Made by a program: the position numbers and the translations under genes. Shown here one piece after another: positions 30,975 through 40,152 of a stretch of DNA of 64,000 nt. Source of the stretch: Thermoplasmataceae archaeon (GTDB lineage Archaea > Thermoplasmatota > Thermoplasmata > Thermoplasmatales > Thermoplasmataceae); assembly GCA_038729425.1 (NCBI GenBank), contig JAVYSB010000002.1, positions 209,097 to 273,096 of the forward strand, in the 5' to 3' direction. Under the pieces are notes generated by a model that did no database searches, was not told the origin of the DNA, and saw only the letters and a program-made list of their open reading frames with translations. The stretch's first letter is position 1. Each line of letters opens with the position of its first letter.

Positions 30975-31095
30975 AAGGATATAGGCTGAGGGGGTTAGCT
31001 AAGGGAATCCCCCATGCACTTACGGTCTGTAATGTCTGAGTTCTTCTGGAACGAATTTTGTGTCTAAAATTCACCTCATTCCCCGACCGCTATCC
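30975..31095. other. structured non-coding stretch before initiator tRNA
   Basis: This part of the 233-bp gap contains two hairpins: GGGGG/CCCCC at about 30990-31013 and a perfect 7-bp stem GAATTTT/AAAATTC with a 6-nt loop (31053-31072). It is more GC-rich than its AT-rich borders and has no open frame. It could be a small RNA or the leader of the tRNA transcript; I recognise no RNA family. Confidence 0.3.
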
Positions 31096-31147
31096 CTCAT
31101 ATAAATTATCAACAAGTCTTATATGATTTTTCAGCATCTCCCTTTGA

Positions 31148-31222
31148 AGCGGGGTAGGGTAGTTAGGAAATCCCGACGGGCTCATAACCCGTAGATCAAT
31201 GGTTCAAATCCATTCCCCGCTA
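31148..31222 (+). tRNA. initiator tRNA-Met (anticodon CAU)
   Basis: A full cloverleaf with acceptor arms AGCGGGG and CCCCGCT plus discriminator A, anticodon arm ACGGG-CTCATAA-CCCGT and T-loop TTCAAAT. The A1-U72 pair and the run of three G-C pairs in the anticodon stem are initiator features, so this is the start tRNA rather than elongator Met or tRNA-Ile2. Its last three bases overlap the stop codon of the convergent hemD gene. A TATA-like TTATAT lies at about 31119-31124. Confidence 0.93.
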
Positions 31223-31948
31223 TTTTTTTCTCAGGTTTTCAGTTATTTTATCAACCAGTTTTGTGAAGTCAGATTCCCCGAAAGGGGGATTCACCCCTAT
31301 TCCAAGGGATTCAAGCTTTATCCTGGTTGTTCCCCCGATGGCATAAACCGGAAGAGTTTTCATTTCATAAGGCTTGATCAGATCGAACAATGTTTGTGCT
31401 TCCATGGGCGATGTGACAATGATCCCCATGAACCCTCTCTTCTGGATCACTTTCACAATTAAGCCTGCATTTTCTGCTCTTGTAACTTCATAGATATGAA
31501 AGTCCTTGGCAATAACCCCTGCTCTGTTCAGAACGTCAAGGAGGAGGGAATCGGCGTTCTTGCTTCTGATTAATGCGACCTTTCCAATGTCACCCGGAAA
31601 AGATAAGATGAATTCCGCAAGTCCAGCTGAATCTTTTTTCTCAGGATATATCGCGGTATATCCCATTCTTTCGAGAGCCATAGCTGTTTTCTCCCCTATG
31701 GCAAACATTTTCATGGACGAGTCACGTATCACGTGTGGATATTCGGCCAGGAATATTCTCACGCCGACTTCGCTGGTAAAGACCAGGGAATCTGGACTGA
31801 AACCAGTTATCTGTTTTTCTAAAGTGATGTCGTGTCCGTAACTCACGATTCTTGTCAGAGGGAAATTTCTGATTAAAATCCCGTTTCGTTCAAGAACGGA
31901 TTTACTTTTCTCTGCGGGTCTAGTCGAGACTAAGAAATTCTTGATCAT
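31220..31948 (-). CDS. hemD: uroporphyrinogen-III synthase
   Basis: A 242-residue enzyme that closes hydroxymethylbilane to uroporphyrinogen III, inverting ring D. The family is poorly conserved, but LVFTSEVGVRIF, FAIGEKTAMAL and the second-domain IIVTSPMEAQTLFDLI with VYAIGGTTRIKLESLG fit it well. It follows hemC by 5 nt. Its TAG stop reads through the 3' end of the initiator tRNA on the other strand. Confidence 0.9.
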   Translation of the reverse strand: MIKNFLVSTRPAEKSKSVLERNGILIRNFPLTRIVSYGHDITLEKQITGFSPDSLVFTSEVGVRIFLAEYPHVIRDSSMKMFAIGEKTAMALERMGYTAIYPEKKDSAGLAEFILSFPGDIGKVALIRSKNADSLLLDVLNRAGVIAKDFHIYEVTRAENAGLIVKVIQKRGFMGIIVTSPMEAQTLFDLIKPYEMKTLPVYAIGGTTRIKLESLGIGVNPPFGESDFTKLVDKITENLRKK

Positions 31949-31953
31949 ATCCC

Positions 31954-32847
31954 CTATCCAAGAGCGCCATATCCAAAATTCTTGGGGAGCTCATTTCTTA
32001 TAGAATCAAGATAGGCGTCAAGATCAGCGTCGTTCATGATCACCCCGCTGAAATCCATATGATTGATCAGGTCCATGGAGTAAAAGCGCGAGACAACGTA
32101 GTTGTAACCAGAAACAGATTTACTCAGCACGCCAACTGGGGATGAGCATCCAAGGTTCAGACGCTGCATCACTGACCTCTCAATTTCCATATTTTTTCTT
32201 GTCTCCCCATGATCTATCTTCCTGAGTATTCCTTTTGTGTCCCCCTCAGTGGAAGATACCACGGCGATAATGCCCTGGTTGGGGGCAGGTAGAAAATCAG
32301 TCACGGGGAGGGGGAAATGTTTTTCAGTGATTCCCAGTCTTTTTATTGCGGCGGATGCAACAATTATTCCATCGTACTCCCCATCTTTATATTTTGCGAT
32401 TCTTGTATCTATATTCCCACGGATGTTCTTTACGATAATATCGAATCGCTGCCCTCTCAATTCCGCAGTTCTCCGAAGGCTAGAGGTCCCAATTCTAGAT
32501 CCATATGGTAGAGATTCAAGCGACTTGCCGGCTATCAGCACATCTCCAGGGTCCTCTCTGGGCAACACCGCGGAGATTTCCAGGCCCTCCTCCAGCTTTG
32601 AGGGGATATCCTTTGCACTGTGAACGGCACAGTCGACCTTTCCCTCCAGGACCAGTCTGTTTAATTCGCGGACAAAAACCCCAACCTCACCCAATCTGAA
32701 AATAGCGCTCTCGCGGCTTACGTCCCCCCTGGAAAGGTGTTCTACCACACTTGATTTATACCCCTTTTCAGCTAAAAACGACCTGACCAGTTCCGTCTGG
32801 ATAAGGGCGAGCTTGCTGGGTCTTGTTCCCAATTTTATATCTTGCAT
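31954..32847 (-). CDS. hemC: hydroxymethylbilane synthase (porphobilinogen deaminase)
   Basis: The enzyme joins four porphobilinogens into hydroxymethylbilane. It carries GTRPSKLALIQTE at the N-terminus, the catalytic aspartate segment AVHSAKDIP, the arginine-rich GTSSLRR and Cys234 in LNLGCSSPVG, where the dipyrromethane cofactor attaches. The length of 297 residues is normal. Its ATG overlaps the end of hemL by 13 nt. Confidence 0.95.
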   Translation of the reverse strand: MQDIKLGTRPSKLALIQTELVRSFLAEKGYKSSVVEHLSRGDVSRESAIFRLGEVGVFVRELNRLVLEGKVDCAVHSAKDIPSKLEEGLEISAVLPREDPGDVLIAGKSLESLPYGSRIGTSSLRRTAELRGQRFDIIVKNIRGNIDTRIAKYKDGEYDGIIVASAAIKRLGITEKHFPLPVTDFLPAPNQGIIAVVSSTEGDTKGILRKIDHGETRKNMEIERSVMQRLNLGCSSPVGVLSKSVSGYNYVVSRFYSMDLINHMDFSGVIMNDADLDAYLDSIRNELPKNFGYGALG

Positions 32848-34103
32848 GACTTCAAAGATTCCTCCATTTTTGCAATTGTTAATTCCACATCATTTTCACT
32901 ATGCGCAAAACTCATAAAGTTGGTTTCAAAAGTACTTGGTGGCAAAAAAATACCTTTGCTTAACATCTGATCGAAGTATTTCTTGAATAGTCTAATATCC
33001 GCAGACATGACTTCACGATAATTCTCTGCACTTTTTATATTAAAGAATACCTGATACATGGAGCCTATGGAATTTATCGCACCGTTTATATTTAATGTTT
33101 GCATAATTGAACGCAGTCCTTCCACAAGCTTCGCCGTCATGCGAGAGAGATTCTGGTAACTGGATTTACGGAGTTGATCAAGCGTGGAATATCCAGATGT
33201 CATTGTGAAAGGATTGCCTGAGAACGTGCCTGACTGGTACACGGGTCCCTCAGGGGAGATCATGTCCATAATGTCTCCTCTTCCGCCGAAAGCTCCCACT
33301 GGCGCGCCACCTCCAATAATCTTTCCAAGTGTTGTGAGATCAGCTTCAACTCGAGCAATGTCCTGATAGGGAGAAAAACCAAAACGAAATCCTGTTATGA
33401 TCTCGTCAAGGATCAGAAGAGCATCATTTTCTGTGGCCAGTTCTCTCAGTCCTTTCAAAAAACCATCAGCAGGCTTCACGACTCCGATGTTGCCCATGAT
33501 AGGCTCCACGATCAGTGCGGCTATTTCTCCCCGGTTCTGCTTGAATGATCTCGATACAGAATCCAGATCGTTATAATCAGCAATCGCAACAGTCCTGGAT
33601 ACCTCGTCCGGTATACCTGGAGATGAGGGGACACCGAAGGTAAGGGCACCGCTTCCCGACTTAATGAGTGCATAGTCATGTGCGCCGTGAAAACAGCCCT
33701 CCATCTTAATTATCTTTTTTCTCTTCGTGTATGCGCGAGCAAGCCTAATTGCGTGCATCGTTGCTTCAGTACCAGAGTTTGTGAATCTTATCTTCCTAAT
33801 GGTACGGGAAGCAGTCGTGATAGTTCTGGCGAGCCTTATCTCGTCCTCTGTGGGTGCTCCGAAGAGGTAACCATTTTCCACCCTCTTTTGTAGGGCCTGC
33901 ACCACCTCCCTGTTCGCATGACCAAGAATCATGGCCCCGAAACCCAGTGAATAATCGACATATTTTCTGCCTTCCACATCCCAAAGGCTGGAGCCGCTGG
34001 CCCTGGTTATGAACACAGGGTTCGGCTTATAGTATCTGACCGGAGAATTTACACCGCCGGGAAATAACCGTGAAGATTGTCTGAATAATTCAGCAGAATC
34101 CAT
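32835..34103 (-). CDS. hemL: glutamate-1-semialdehyde 2,1-aminomutase
   Basis: A PLP enzyme that makes 5-aminolevulinate in the C5 pathway to tetrapyrroles. It starts with LFPGGVNSPVR, has the FTNSGTEATMHAIRLARA segment and the PLP lysine Lys261 in TTLGKIIGGGAPVG. The length is 422 residues. It is the first gene of hemL-hemC-hemD; hemA and hemB are not in the window. Confidence 0.96.
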   Translation of the reverse strand: MDSAELFRQSSRLFPGGVNSPVRYYKPNPVFITRASGSSLWDVEGRKYVDYSLGFGAMILGHANREVVQALQKRVENGYLFGAPTEDEIRLARTITTASRTIRKIRFTNSGTEATMHAIRLARAYTKRKKIIKMEGCFHGAHDYALIKSGSGALTFGVPSSPGIPDEVSRTVAIADYNDLDSVSRSFKQNRGEIAALIVEPIMGNIGVVKPADGFLKGLRELATENDALLILDEIITGFRFGFSPYQDIARVEADLTTLGKIIGGGAPVGAFGGRGDIMDMISPEGPVYQSGTFSGNPFTMTSGYSTLDQLRKSSYQNLSRMTAKLVEGLRSIMQTLNINGAINSIGSMYQVFFNIKSAENYREVMSADIRLFKKYFDQMLSKGIFLPPSTFETNFMSFAHSENDVELTIAKMEESLKSCKI

Positions 34104-34214
34104 TGTTAGATATCATAACTGGTGATTTATCTTTTTGTAACCGGCTTGTAACTCATTTTACACTGTTAGAAGTTTGTGAACTTCAACCGTCAACTAAATC
34201 TTTACAGATCAAAT

Positions 34215-35240
34215 ATGGCAACGGTAATGCCGGAGTATATTTCTGTGGAAACTTCTATCGCAAGTTCGGTCATAAAGGACCTTAGGAAAAGAAGACTGAT
34301 AAGAACAGACCTGAAGATTACCAGATCTGGAAATAATGTAATGATTCCTGTAAAGTCAGCACCTCCTGATTATGCAAAGGATATTATCACTGAAGGGGGG
34401 AGGTACAGAGAAGTCCCGAAATCACCCTATGGCCGGGTACTCGACCTTGTGTTAGGCGAAGGAATTCCGCGTGAAATGGTTCCGGATAAATGGATAAGGT
34501 ACGGAGACTCAATTGCGTTGAGACTGAATGGGAATATGGATTCTCAGTATGCGATCGCTGGAGCATACGCGAAAGTATTAGGCGTTAAAACAGTCTACAG
34601 AATTGACGGGGGTATTAGAGGAGAGATCAGGGAACCGACGATGAAACTCATATACGGACCTGGTGGTGAGGTTCAGCACACTGAAAATGGAATCAAGTAC
34701 GAGTTTGATCCTTCAAGGGTAATGTTTTCGCCAGGGAATGTAAATGAAAGGGTATCCATGAAGAATTTCCCCTCCAGGAAGCAGAGGGTGCTGGACATGT
34801 TTGCCGGGATAGGCTATTTCTCGCTTCCCGTAGCAAAGTACACAGACCCTGAGCTTGTCCAGTGCTGCGAAATCAATCCGATTTCTGCGAGATTTCTCAG
34901 GGGCAACTCCGAAATAAACAATGTTTCAGAAAAAATTAAGATTTCTGTGGGCGATGTGAGGCTACTCAAAAGTAACATACGTTACGGCCTGATAATCATG
35001 GGAAATTTTGAGTCCGCCAGCTTCATAGCTAAGGCACTAAGCATGGCGGGTGACCGATGCACAATAATTCTGCATCACCTAGTCTCAACAGACAGACTGA
35101 TCACGTTCAGGCGCGAAATGAACAGACGCTTCCTGAGTTTCTCGTATGTTCCCAGTATAATAGATAGCCACATTGTCAAATCAGTGGGCCCAAACTATTA
35201 CCACGTCAGTACGACTATTGAGGTAACCAGGATCATATGA
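34215..35240 (+). CDS. taw2: Taw2-like tRNA wyosine aminocarboxypropyltransferase (Trm5/Tyw2 family)
   Basis: A class I SAM-dependent enzyme of the Trm5/TYW2 family, acting on position 37 of tRNA-Phe. Motif I is VLDMFAGIGYFSLPVAKY and upstream is the MFSPGNVNERVSM segment. Where Trm5 has an MNLP-like motif, this has IMGNFES, and it has ILHHL in place of the Trm5 ending, which favours Taw2 (transfer of the aminocarboxypropyl group). The ATG at 34215 (341 residues) is chosen because the preceding 13 codons are not family-like. Confidence 0.82.
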   Translation: MATVMPEYISVETSIASSVIKDLRKRRLIRTDLKITRSGNNVMIPVKSAPPDYAKDIITEGGRYREVPKSPYGRVLDLVLGEGIPREMVPDKWIRYGDSIALRLNGNMDSQYAIAGAYAKVLGVKTVYRIDGGIRGEIREPTMKLIYGPGGEVQHTENGIKYEFDPSRVMFSPGNVNERVSMKNFPSRKQRVLDMFAGIGYFSLPVAKYTDPELVQCCEINPISARFLRGNSEINNVSEKIKISVGDVRLLKSNIRYGLIIMGNFESASFIAKALSMAGDRCTIILHHLVSTDRLITFRREMNRRFLSFSYVPSIIDSHIVKSVGPNYYHVSTTIEVTRII

Positions 35241-35360
35241 TCAGATATCTGTCACCTATTCAGTCTGGGAAATACCATTCTGGAGAATTGCTCTTATATG
35301 AATTCCGTAAAAAATTAATTGATTAAGTATTTATATGATAAAAGGATAGAACGCGAATAA

Positions 35361-35693
35361 ATGTTCAGAAATAATTACAATAAGAAAAATTCGGTTAAAA
35401 ATCGTAACAGGAATGGAAGCGCGGACTATTACGAGAAGAATAGGCCAAAGAGAGTAAAGAGGTTGGATATGAGAAAGACGGACGAGTTCAACTTCATGCT
35501 TGGGAAGATCGTCGAGGAACTTCCAGATAGCATTAGAGGTGCAATAAGGGGAAGCATTTATTCAATAGCTTCCAAAAAGGGCACCAAGGAAGCCAAAGAT
35601 TTTATCTCAAAGAAACACCAAGAAGGCATTATTGGAGACAAAATGGAGCAGAAGCTCATTGATCTTGTTTTTGATTACAGCAAATTCAGGTAA
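35361..35693 (+). CDS. small basic protein of unknown function
   Basis: I do not recognise this 110-residue protein. The first 40 residues are rich in Asn, Lys and Arg and look disordered; the rest is a compact helical part (DEFNFMLGKIVEELPDSIRGAIRGSIYSI and following). A TATA box (TTTATATG, 35330-35337) is centred 26 nt before the ATG, so it is very likely a real, leaderless gene. It is 8 nt upstream of a DUF357 gene and could be an RNA-binding accessory protein, but that is a guess from composition. Confidence 0.65.
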   Translation: MFRNNYNKKNSVKNRNRNGSADYYEKNRPKRVKRLDMRKTDEFNFMLGKIVEELPDSIRGAIRGSIYSIASKKGTKEAKDFISKKHQEGIIGDKMEQKLIDLVFDYSKFR

Positions 35694-35701
35694 TCCGGTA
35701 C

Positions 35702-35989
35702 ATGGACAAACTTAGGGAAAAGGTTGAAAAATACATAAGAATGGAGGAAGAAGCTCTTTCTAAATTGCGGATTTCTTCCCCAAAAAATTCATTTGCTGGA
35801 GAAATGGGATCCAATTTTATGGAGATGATAATGAGCTATTTCTCAGACGCAAAACACTTTTACAGCGAGGGAAATTATATCGACGCCTTCGCCGCACTGA
35901 ACTATTCCTACGGGTGGATCGACAGCGGGGTAAGGATCGGCATCTTTGATGGCGGTGAGGATAATCGTCTGTTTACATTGCTCAGGTAG
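35702..35989 (+). CDS. DUF357 family protein
   Basis: A 95-residue helical protein of the archaeal DUF357 family. The signature is SDAKHFYSEGNYIDAFAALNYSYGWIDSGVRIG. No biochemical role is known to me. It follows the small basic protein by 8 nt and precedes the uS13 operon. Confidence 0.85.
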   Translation: MDKLREKVEKYIRMEEEALSKLRISSPKNSFAGEMGSNFMEMIMSYFSDAKHFYSEGNYIDAFAALNYSYGWIDSGVRIGIFDGGEDNRLFTLLR

Positions 35990-36136
35990 AACAATTTCCG
36001 GTTCTCAGAAATGTTTAATAGGATTATTTAAATCAGCGGTACACACTGAATACTGATTTGACATATGTTTCGGGCCCAATACGAGCCAATGTTGTCGGAT
36101 CGGCGTGAAGATGCTAAACTGGTAAAGGCTGATTGA

Positions 36137-36619
36137 ATGAGTGCAACCGAAAAGACAAAACAGGAAAATTTCCTGTACATAGTACGAATTGCAAATCGTG
36201 ACCTAGATGGAGAGAGGTCAGTATATCTGGCCCTTTCTGATCTCAAAGGAGTGGGACACAGACTTGCCGACATAATGATCAATGCTCTTGATTTGCCAAG
36301 GGATAAGCGCATTGGTGAACTCTCTGAAGAGCAGATAGAGAAACTGAGAGAATATGTTGAGGCAAAGGAATATGAGGGTATCCCGGAATGGGCTCTTAAT
36401 CACAGGCGAGAGATAGTAACTGGGAAGAGCCTTAACCTTGTGTCAAACGAATTGGATATTCAGGTTCAGGACGATGTCAACGCGATGAAGAAAATGCGTT
36501 CATACAAGGGTGTAAGACACGAAAAAGGTCACAAGGTCAGGGGACAGAGAACTCGATCAAATGGCAGAAGGGGACTGGCTATTGGAGTAATAAAGAACAA
36601 GGAAGGCCAGCAGCAATAA
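36137..36619 (+). CDS. rps13: 30S ribosomal protein uS13
   Basis: A 160-residue small-subunit protein at the head of the alpha-operon-like cluster. Family segments include FLYIVRIANRDLDGERSV, the helix-hairpin-helix KGVGHRLADIM and the basic C-terminus GVRHEKGHKVRGQRTRSNGR. About 80-100 nt separate a TATA-like TTATTTAAAT (about 36024-36032) from the ATG, a longer leader than usual here. Confidence 0.96.
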   Translation: MSATEKTKQENFLYIVRIANRDLDGERSVYLALSDLKGVGHRLADIMINALDLPRDKRIGELSEEQIEKLREYVEAKEYEGIPEWALNHRREIVTGKSLNLVSNELDIQVQDDVNAMKKMRSYKGVRHEKGHKVRGQRTRSNGRRGLAIGVIKNKEGQQQ

Positions 36620-36630
36620 GGTGAATATGA

Positions 36631-37272
36631 ATGGGTGATCCTAAATTTCCGCATAAGAAATTCTCAAAGCCACGGCATCCGTGGGAAAAGACAAGAATAG
36701 ACGAGGAGAAAGAGGTCGTCAAGAAGTATGGGCTCAAGAATAAGAGGGAGCTGTGGAGAACGCAGTCCATACTGGAATCTTTCAGGGCACAAGCCAGGTA
36801 TCTTCAGGCAAAGATCAGATACAACGACGAGAGGGCTACAAACCAGTTCCGATTAATGATAAAGAGGCTAAGCAGATACAGTATCCTTGGAGACAACGCT
36901 TCACTGGACGACGTACTCTCACTGAATCTTGAAAGTATCCTTGAAAGGAGGTTTCAGACACTTGTTGCCAAGAAGAATCTTGCGAGAACCCCAAAGCAAG
37001 CCAGACAACTCATTACACATGGGCACGTCTTCCTAAATGGTAGAAGGGTTACTATTCCTGGTATACTGGTGGAAGGAACTGAGGAAGATTCGATACAATA
37101 TTCTGCGGGATCGCCACTGCTTGATGAACTTCACCCCATAAGGCAAAGCATACTCGGGGTAAGCGGCACTGCCGAGGACGAGAAGGAACCTGAAGAAAAG
37201 ATGACCGATGAAGATAATGCCGATGAAAAAGTCAATGAAAGTGAAGCCGAAGAAAAGGGTGATGCTCAGTGA
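36631..37272 (+). CDS. rps4: 30S ribosomal protein uS4
   Basis: A 213-residue primary rRNA-binding protein. The N-terminus [19 protein letters not shown] and the S4 RNA-binding domain ([22 protein letters not shown]) are clear. The last 40 residues form an acidic tail, a feature seen in some archaeal S4 proteins. AAGGTGA upstream serves as Shine-Dalgarno. It overlaps uS11 by 4 nt. Confidence 0.96.
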   Translation: MGDPKFPHKKFSKPRHPWEKTRIDEEKEVVKKYGLKNKRELWRTQSILESFRAQARYLQAKIRYNDERATNQFRLMIKRLSRYSILGDNASLDDVLSLNLESILERRFQTLVAKKNLARTPKQARQLITHGHVFLNGRRVTIPGILVEGTEEDSIQYSAGSPLLDELHPIRQSILGVSGTAEDEKEPEEKMTDEDNADEKVNESEAEEKGDAQ

Positions 37273-37652
37273 ATAAGACTGGAGTCGCCCATATATTTGC
37301 ATCGCAAAACAACACCATAATCCTGGTTACGGATACTACCGGCGCTGAGACGCTTGCCAAGGCAACAGGCGGCATGGTAGTGAAGAATGACAGGGACGAA
37401 TCAAGCCCATATGCTGCCATGAAGGCTGCTGATCTTGTTGCGGAAAAACTCAGAGAGAAAGAGATCACCGAACTGATAATCAGGGTAAGGGCGCCAGGAG
37501 GAAACAAGTCAAAGATTCCAGGCCCGGGGGCGCAATCTGCCATAAGAGCCCTGTCAAGAGCTGGGTTCAGGATCCTCAGAATTGAGGAAGTGACCCCTGT
37601 TCCCCATGATGGAACGAAGAAGAAGGGGGGAAAGAGGGGCAGGAGAGTCTGA
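37269..37652 (+). CDS. rps11: 30S ribosomal protein uS11
   Basis: A 127-residue platform protein of the small subunit. It shows [21 protein letters not shown] and the end [29 protein letters not shown]. The start is GTG overlapping the uS4 stop. It is followed 5 nt later by rpoD. Confidence 0.96.
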   Translation: MNKTGVAHIFASQNNTIILVTDTTGAETLAKATGGMVVKNDRDESSPYAAMKAADLVAEKLREKEITELIIRVRAPGGNKSKIPGPGAQSAIRALSRAGFRILRIEEVTPVPHDGTKKKGGKRGRRV

Positions 37653-37657
37653 TTTTC

Positions 37658-38479
37658 ATGCCGCTTAAAATAATTGAACTTACGGACAATTTTGCAAGAT
37701 TCTCGATTACTGATATAACTCCATCGATTGCAAACTCACTAAGAAGGACGCTGATTAACGATATCCCGAAACTGGCCATAGAGAAAGTCACATTTCACCA
37801 CGGGCAGATCAGGGACTCAGAAGGAAACGTGTATGACTCTTCGCTTCCGTTGTTCGATGAGATCGTAGCACACAGGCTTTCCATGGTTCCACTTATAACC
37901 GACCTAACAATGAATTTCAGAGATGAATGTACCTGCAATGGAAAGGGATGTTCCCTTTGCACGATGACATATTCTGTTAACAGAAACGGACCTGCGACTG
38001 TAATGTCTGGAGATATCCAGCCAATAGGAAATCCTGACCTCAAGCCTGCTGATCCGGATATACCAATAGTGAAACTCGGTAAGAACCAGGCCATGATTGT
38101 AAGCGCCGAGGCAATTCTTGGGAGGGGAAAGGATCACGCCAAGTGGCAGGTCACGTCTGGCGTATCTTACAAATACCACAGGGAATTCATAGTTAAGAAA
38201 CCAGATTTTGACAGGTGGGAAGAGTTAAAGACTGCTTGCCCGGAATCTGTATTGAGAGAAACTGGCGATGAAATTGTTTTCACAGATGATTCGCCTTGCA
38301 GAAAGCTTTCAGAGTTATTCGAAACTGATGGCGTGAAAATAGTTGAGGATGATACTAGGTTTATATTCAAGTTTGAGACCGACGGATCGCTCAAGGCAAT
38401 AGACGCCCTGAATTATGCACTGAAGAGGATACCGCAGAGACTCAATGTGCTTCTAAACAGCATGGCTGTGCCAGACTGA
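37658..38479 (+). CDS. rpoD: DNA-directed RNA polymerase subunit D (Rpo3)
   Basis: The archaeal homologue of bacterial alpha N-terminal domain and eukaryotic RPB3, 273 residues. The N-terminal motif [20 protein letters not shown] and the assembly region are clear. An insert with [11 protein letters not shown] keeps four cysteines. The separate ferredoxin-like Fe-S domain seen in some archaeal D subunits does not have a full second cysteine set here. It follows uS11, as usual; the next standard genes (L18e, L13, S9) are not present. Confidence 0.95.
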   Translation: MPLKIIELTDNFARFSITDITPSIANSLRRTLINDIPKLAIEKVTFHHGQIRDSEGNVYDSSLPLFDEIVAHRLSMVPLITDLTMNFRDECTCNGKGCSLCTMTYSVNRNGPATVMSGDIQPIGNPDLKPADPDIPIVKLGKNQAMIVSAEAILGRGKDHAKWQVTSGVSYKYHREFIVKKPDFDRWEELKTACPESVLRETGDEIVFTDDSPCRKLSELFETDGVKIVEDDTRFIFKFETDGSLKAIDALNYALKRIPQRLNVLLNSMAVPD

Positions 38480-38566
38480 AAGATTCGTGACAAGCGGTAC
38501 ACATTCTGGGTTCTGAGTCGCTGAGGCACTCTTTATATATCTTTTTACGCTGATTGTGTCGCGAAC

Positions 38567-39337
38567 ATGGATAGAATTCTCGAGATATTTATTGATGCCG
38601 GTATTGAAATAATGGAGAAAATCGATAGCCTAAACTCATCTTCAGTCAAACAGGAAATAACGGGCATGGGCGCGGACGGAACGCCAACAAAGTATCTGGA
38701 CAAGGTGAGCGAAGATATTGTTCTCAGCGCCATTTATGAAAATGATCTTCCATACAATATTGTTAGTGAGGAAGTTGGGTTTATCGACCGTCACTACGAA
38801 AATAACCTTGTTATTGATCCACTTGATGGTACTTTCAACGCTGAAGCTGGCATCCCGTTTTATTCCCTCTCCGTGGCAGGCACTGGAAGTACAATAAGCG
38901 ATAACAAGATTGCCTTTGTGATGGATCTGGCGAATGGCGATTACTTTCACTCGATACCTGGAACTGGAGCATTTCATGGCAGGAAGAAAATAATGACTTC
39001 AACCGATTCAAGAGGTTATTTTTCTCTCAGTGCAGATTATGCCTCCGATACAATAACTGAAAAACTATTGAGACGTGCCAAAAAAATCCGAACGCTCGGA
39101 TGTGCTTCCCTTGAGTTGGCTACACTTGCGTCAGGTGGGCTGGATATGGTTGCTTACATTGGAAGGAACAACTTTATAAGGAACATAGACGTTGCAGCCG
39201 GTATTGCCATAGTCCGTGAGGCTGGCGGTGTAGTCGTCGATCGAGATGGAAATCAGTTCGACATGGGGCTTGATGTGTCGAAAAGGAAAAACATCCTGGC
39301 TTTTTCCAGTGAGAAATCAAAGGGTGAGATATTATGA
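38567..39337 (+). CDS. inositol monophosphatase / fructose-1,6-bisphosphatase family
   Basis: A lithium-sensitive Mg-dependent phosphatase of 256 residues. The metal sites are Glu in SEEVG and the NLVIDPLDGTFN motif; the C-terminal motif is RNIDVAAG in place of WDxAAG. Archaeal members often act on both inositol-1-phosphate and fructose-1,6-bisphosphate. A TATA box (TTTATATA, 38532-38539) lies about 31 nt before the ATG. It overlaps NAD kinase by 4 nt, a pairing found in archaea. Confidence 0.88.
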   Translation: MDRILEIFIDAGIEIMEKIDSLNSSSVKQEITGMGADGTPTKYLDKVSEDIVLSAIYENDLPYNIVSEEVGFIDRHYENNLVIDPLDGTFNAEAGIPFYSLSVAGTGSTISDNKIAFVMDLANGDYFHSIPGTGAFHGRKKIMTSTDSRGYFSLSADYASDTITEKLLRRAKKIRTLGCASLELATLASGGLDMVAYIGRNNFIRNIDVAAGIAIVREAGGVVVDRDGNQFDMGLDVSKRKNILAFSSEKSKGEIL

Positions 39338-40152
39338 AGGTTGCGTTCATAATCAGGCGTGACTGCACCAGATGCGCGAAAATTGTTGGCAGAATAATAG
39401 AACTGTTCCCACCAGATTGGGAGGCCGAATTTGATAAGGATACAGCCGACCTTGTCGGCAAAGAGGGTAAAGACATAGGGGAAATAAATGCTGATATCAT
39501 AATTACAATTGGAGGTGACGGAACAGCCCTCAGAGCACTCCAGATGGCCAGGGGGCCCATTCTCGGTATAAACATGGGTGGCCTCGGTTTTCTCACCGAG
39601 ATTGAAATAGGGGAAATAGAAAAGTCAATTTACCAACTTATAAGGGGTCAGTACCAGATCAAGGAGAGCCTGAAGCTAGACGTGAGAGTAAACGGTATAA
39701 GGCAGATTGATTGCACAAACGAAGCTGTAATTTATACAGGTAAAATCGCCAAATTGAGGAAATTCAATGTTTATGTTGGCGATAATTTTATTGAGGGAAC
39801 CGGCGCCGATGGGGTTATTATTGCCACGCCAATGGGTTCGACCTCTTACTCATTCAGTGCGGGGGGCCCAATACTTCTTCCAGATCTCAAGGCCATGGTC
39901 ATCTCGTATCTCGCCCCGTTCGGTTCCAGGACACGGCCGCTGATCGTGCCGGCCGGGGAGACGATCAAAGTAAAACAGATAGGAAAGGAGCAGGACGGGA
40001 TCCTTATTCTTGATGGGCAGTCACATGTCCCGCTCAATCCCGGTGATACTGTGGAAGTGGCTGTGTCTGACGAAAAGGCAAGATTCATTTCGCTGAAGGG
40101 CACGTTTTACGAGAAACTCAGGGAGAAATTGATAAAACTTGTGGTCAATTAG
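39334..40152 (+). CDS. nadK: NAD kinase
   Basis: An ATP- or polyphosphate-dependent kinase that makes NADP from NAD. It has the GGDGT motif (TIGGDGTALRAL), the NE motif in CTNEAVI and the GADGVIIATPMGSTSYSFSAGGP segment. The length of 272 residues is usual. Its ATG overlaps the phosphatase gene by 4 nt and its end overlaps a JAMM gene by 14 nt. Confidence 0.94.
   Translation: MKVAFIIRRDCTRCAKIVGRIIELFPPDWEAEFDKDTADLVGKEGKDIGEINADIIITIGGDGTALRALQMARGPILGINMGGLGFLTEIEIGEIEKSIYQLIRGQYQIKESLKLDVRVNGIRQIDCTNEAVIYTGKIAKLRKFNVYVGDNFIEGTGADGVIIATPMGSTSYSFSAGGPILLPDLKAMVISYLAPFGSRTRPLIVPAGETIKVKQIGKEQDGILILDGQSHVPLNPGDTVEVAVSDEKARFISLKGTFYEKLREKLIKLVVN

Noticed and set aside
36100..36136. C/D-box-like sequence before uS13
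   Set aside because: The box C and D matches are partial and spacing does not fit a complete archaeal C/D guide RNA.
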